The notes under the pieces are model-generated. The model was not told where the DNA came from and did not search any database. It saw only the letters and a program-made list of their open reading frames with translations. A stretch of DNA of 14,632 nt from assembly GCA_002415485.1 (NCBI GenBank), contig DHYU01000040.1:11475-26106 (forward strand), written 5' to 3'. Source of the DNA: Proteobacteria bacterium UBA5122 (GTDB lineage Bacteria; Pseudomonadota; Gammaproteobacteria; Tenderiales; Tenderiaceae). Position 1 is the stretch's first letter. Each line of letters opens with the position of its first letter. Shown piece by piece: positions 13,108-14,632 of the stretch. Made by a program: the position numbers and the translations under genes.

Positions 13108-14632
13108 TTAGGCCGCCGCCCGTTGCATGTCTGCCAACAGAGAGGCCAGTTCGGCCGCCTTGGGTTTCACCAGCCAGAACTTGCCGACCACGTCGGAGAA
13201 GTTGTCCAGCAGCGACTGACCATGGGCGGAACCGGTCTCGGCCACGTACTCCTCGATCACACCACGCAGGTGGTTGCGATAGGCCTCCATCGCCTCGGTA
13301 CTGACGCGATGGATATCGATCAGCTCGTGGTTGTAACGATCGACGAAGCGGTTGTTGGCATCGTAGATGTAGGCAAAACCACCGGTCATGCCGGCACCGA
13401 AGTTGACGCCGGTCTCACCCAGCACGGTCAGCAGACCGCCGGTCATGTACTCGGCGCCGTGGTCACCGATGCCCTCGACGACGGCGTGGGCGCCTGAGTT
13501 ACGCACCCCAAAGCGCTCACCGGCCAGACCCGCGGCGAACAGCTTGCCGCCGGTGGCACCGTAGAGACAGGTGTTACCGATGATGGTGGTCTCCTGGCTG
13601 GCAAAGCCACTATCCTTTGGCGGATAGATGACCAGCTTGCCACCGGCCATGCCCTTGCCGACGTAGTCGTTGGCATCGCCTTCCAGATACATGTCCAGTC
13701 CGCCGGCATTCCACACGCCGAACGACTGGCCGGCAGTACCGGTCAGTTGCAGCGTGATCGGGGCATCGGACATGCCCAGGTTGCTGTGGCGGATCGCGAT
13801 CTCACCGGACAGACGCGCACCGATCGAACGGTCGGTGTTCTTCACGGTGTAGCTGAATTCACCGCCTGTCTTGTGCTCGATGGCGGACAGTGCATCCTTG
13901 ACCATCTGCTCGGCCAGCTCACCCTTGTCGAAGGGTGCGTTGCGCTCGACCTTGCAGGTCTGCGGCTTGCTGGCGTCGCCGGTATACAGGATGGGCGACA
14001 GGTCCAGGCGCGCCTGCTTGGCGGTCTGGGCCTCAATCGGCTGCAGCAGATCGACGCGGCCAATCAGCTCCTCCATGGTACGTACACCCAGGCTGGCCAT
14101 CAGGCGGCGAGTCTCTTCGGCGATGAAACGGAAGTAGTTCATGACCTTCTCGACGGTGCCGGTGTAATACTCCAGGCGCAGCACCTTGTCCTGAGTCGCA
14201 ACGCCGGTGGCGCAGTTGTTCAGGTGGCAGATGCGCAGGTACTTACAGCCCATGGCGACCATCGGCCCGGTACCGAAGCCGAAGCTCTCGGCGCCGAGGA
14301 TGGCGGCCTTGACCACGTCCAGGCCGGTCTTCAGACCACCGTCGGTCTGCAAACGGACCTTGTCGCGCAGGTTGTTGGCGCGCAGCGTCTGGTGGGTTTC
14401 GGTCAGGCCCAACTCCCACGGACCACCGCAGTATTTGACGGAAGTCAGCGGCGAGGCACCGGTACCACCGTCGAAACCGGCGATGGTGATCAGGTCGGCA
14501 TAGGCCTTGGCGACACCGGCGGCAATCGTGCCGACACCGGCCTCGGCCACCAGCTTGACGGAGACCAGGGCCTCTGGATTGACCTGTTTGAGGTCAAAGA
14601 TCAGCTGGGCCAGATCCTCGATCGAATAGATG
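13108..14632 (-). CDS. gltB: Glutamate synthase [NADPH] large (alpha) subunit, C-terminal part
   Basis: About one third of the large subunit, 507 residues of roughly 1500; the gene continues past the right edge. The visible part begins in frame with IYSIEDLAQLIFDLKQVNP, inside the FMN-binding synthase barrel, and includes SVKLVAEAGVGTIAAGVAK, GFDGGTGASP (barrel phosphate and FMN contacts) and LQTDGGLKTG. The 3Fe-4S ligands follow as GCKYLRICHLNNCATG (C-x5-C-x4-C, 14247-14212). The rest is the glycine-rich beta-helix GXGXG domain (for example GMAGGKLVIYPP, GATGGKLFAAG, GMTGGFAYIYD) and a C-terminal helical tail. The enzyme channels ammonia from glutamine to 2-oxoglutarate in the cytoplasm. The stop lies 36 bases before gltD. 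The GTG at 14550 is an internal valine, not a start. Confidence 0.98.
   Translation of the reverse strand, partial: IYSIEDLAQLIFDLKQVNPEALVSVKLVAEAGVGTIAAGVAKAYADLITIAGFDGGTGASPLTSVKYCGGPWELGLTETHQTLRANNLRDKVRLQTDGGLKTGLDVVKAAILGAESFGFGTGPMVAMGCKYLRICHLNNCATGVATQDKVLRLEYYTGTVEKVMNYFRFIAEETRRLMASLGVRTMEELIGRVDLLQPIEAQTAKQARLDLSPILYTGDASKPQTCKVERNAPFDKGELAEQMVKDALSAIEHKTGGEFSYTVKNTDRSIGARLSGEIAIRHSNLGMSDAPITLQLTGTAGQSFGVWNAGGLDMYLEGDANDYVGKGMAGGKLVIYPPKDSGFASQETTIIGNTCLYGATGGKLFAAGLAGERFGVRNSGAHAVVEGIGDHGAEYMTGGLLTVLGETGVNFGAGMTGGFAYIYDANNRFVDRYNHELIDIHRVSTEAMEAYRNHLRGVIEEYVAETGSAHGQSLLDNFSDVVGKFWLVKPKAAELASLLADMQRAAA

Noticed and set aside
11647..13497. 616-residue open frame on the plus strand opposite gltD and the end of gltB
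   Set aside because: It is fully antisense to two certain genes. Its composition (many H, D, L, G, V runs) is what the complementary frame of GC-rich coding DNA gives, and no domain is recognisable.

Overview
The window looks like chromosomal DNA from a gammaproteobacterium, probably an environmental, non-enteric lineage. The DNA is GC-rich, genes are tightly packed, and the core genes (mpl, a ClsB-type cardiolipin synthase, hemE, gltB-gltD) are all of gammaproteobacterial type. This placement is inferred from protein character and gene order; no database was searched. No rRNA, tRNA, CRISPR array or insertion sequence was seen, and no gene-free stretch exceeds 300 bases.

Layout from left to right. 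(1) 1-503, minus strand: the N-terminal third of mpl (peptidoglycan recycling ligase), preceded by a five-helix membrane protein of unknown role (565-1083, minus). (2) 1126-2289, plus: a phospholipase D-type cardiolipin synthase, divergent from the membrane protein by only 42 bases and convergent with a 68-residue conserved-looking small protein (2299-2505, minus). (3) 2664-3545, plus: a fructosamine-kinase family protein that shares a divergent intergenic region with the small protein. (4) 5335-3561, minus: a two-gene, translationally coupled unit. It has a MotA/TolQ/ExbB-type proton-channel subunit followed by a MotB/ExbD-like one-helix subunit whose outer domain is a von Willebrand factor A (VWA) domain. 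(5) 9386-5499, minus: a 1295-residue hybrid sensor kinase (PAS, two GAF-like regions, two PAS, kinase core, receiver), upstream of and co-oriented with the channel pair. (6) 10433-9561, minus: a protein with a degenerate methyltransferase-like fold directly downstream of hemE (11510-10446, minus). (7) A compact palindromic element at 11525-11647, made of two inverted REP-like units that each start with GTAG. (8) gltD (13071-11662) and the C-terminal part of gltB (from the right edge to 13108), minus, encoding NADPH-dependent glutamate synthase.

How the genes fit together. Most are housekeeping: nitrogen assimilation (gltBD), haem synthesis (hemE), wall recycling (mpl), membrane lipid synthesis (cls) and repair of glycated proteins (FN3K-like). 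The part that does not fit a textbook module is the MotA/ExbB-like plus VWA pair. Its sequence indicates an ion-driven inner-membrane stator whose moving partner carries a metal-dependent adhesion-type domain in the periplasm, instead of a peptidoglycan-binding or TonB-contacting domain. The large sensor kinase next to it could control it or sense for it, but that link rests only on adjacency and shared orientation.
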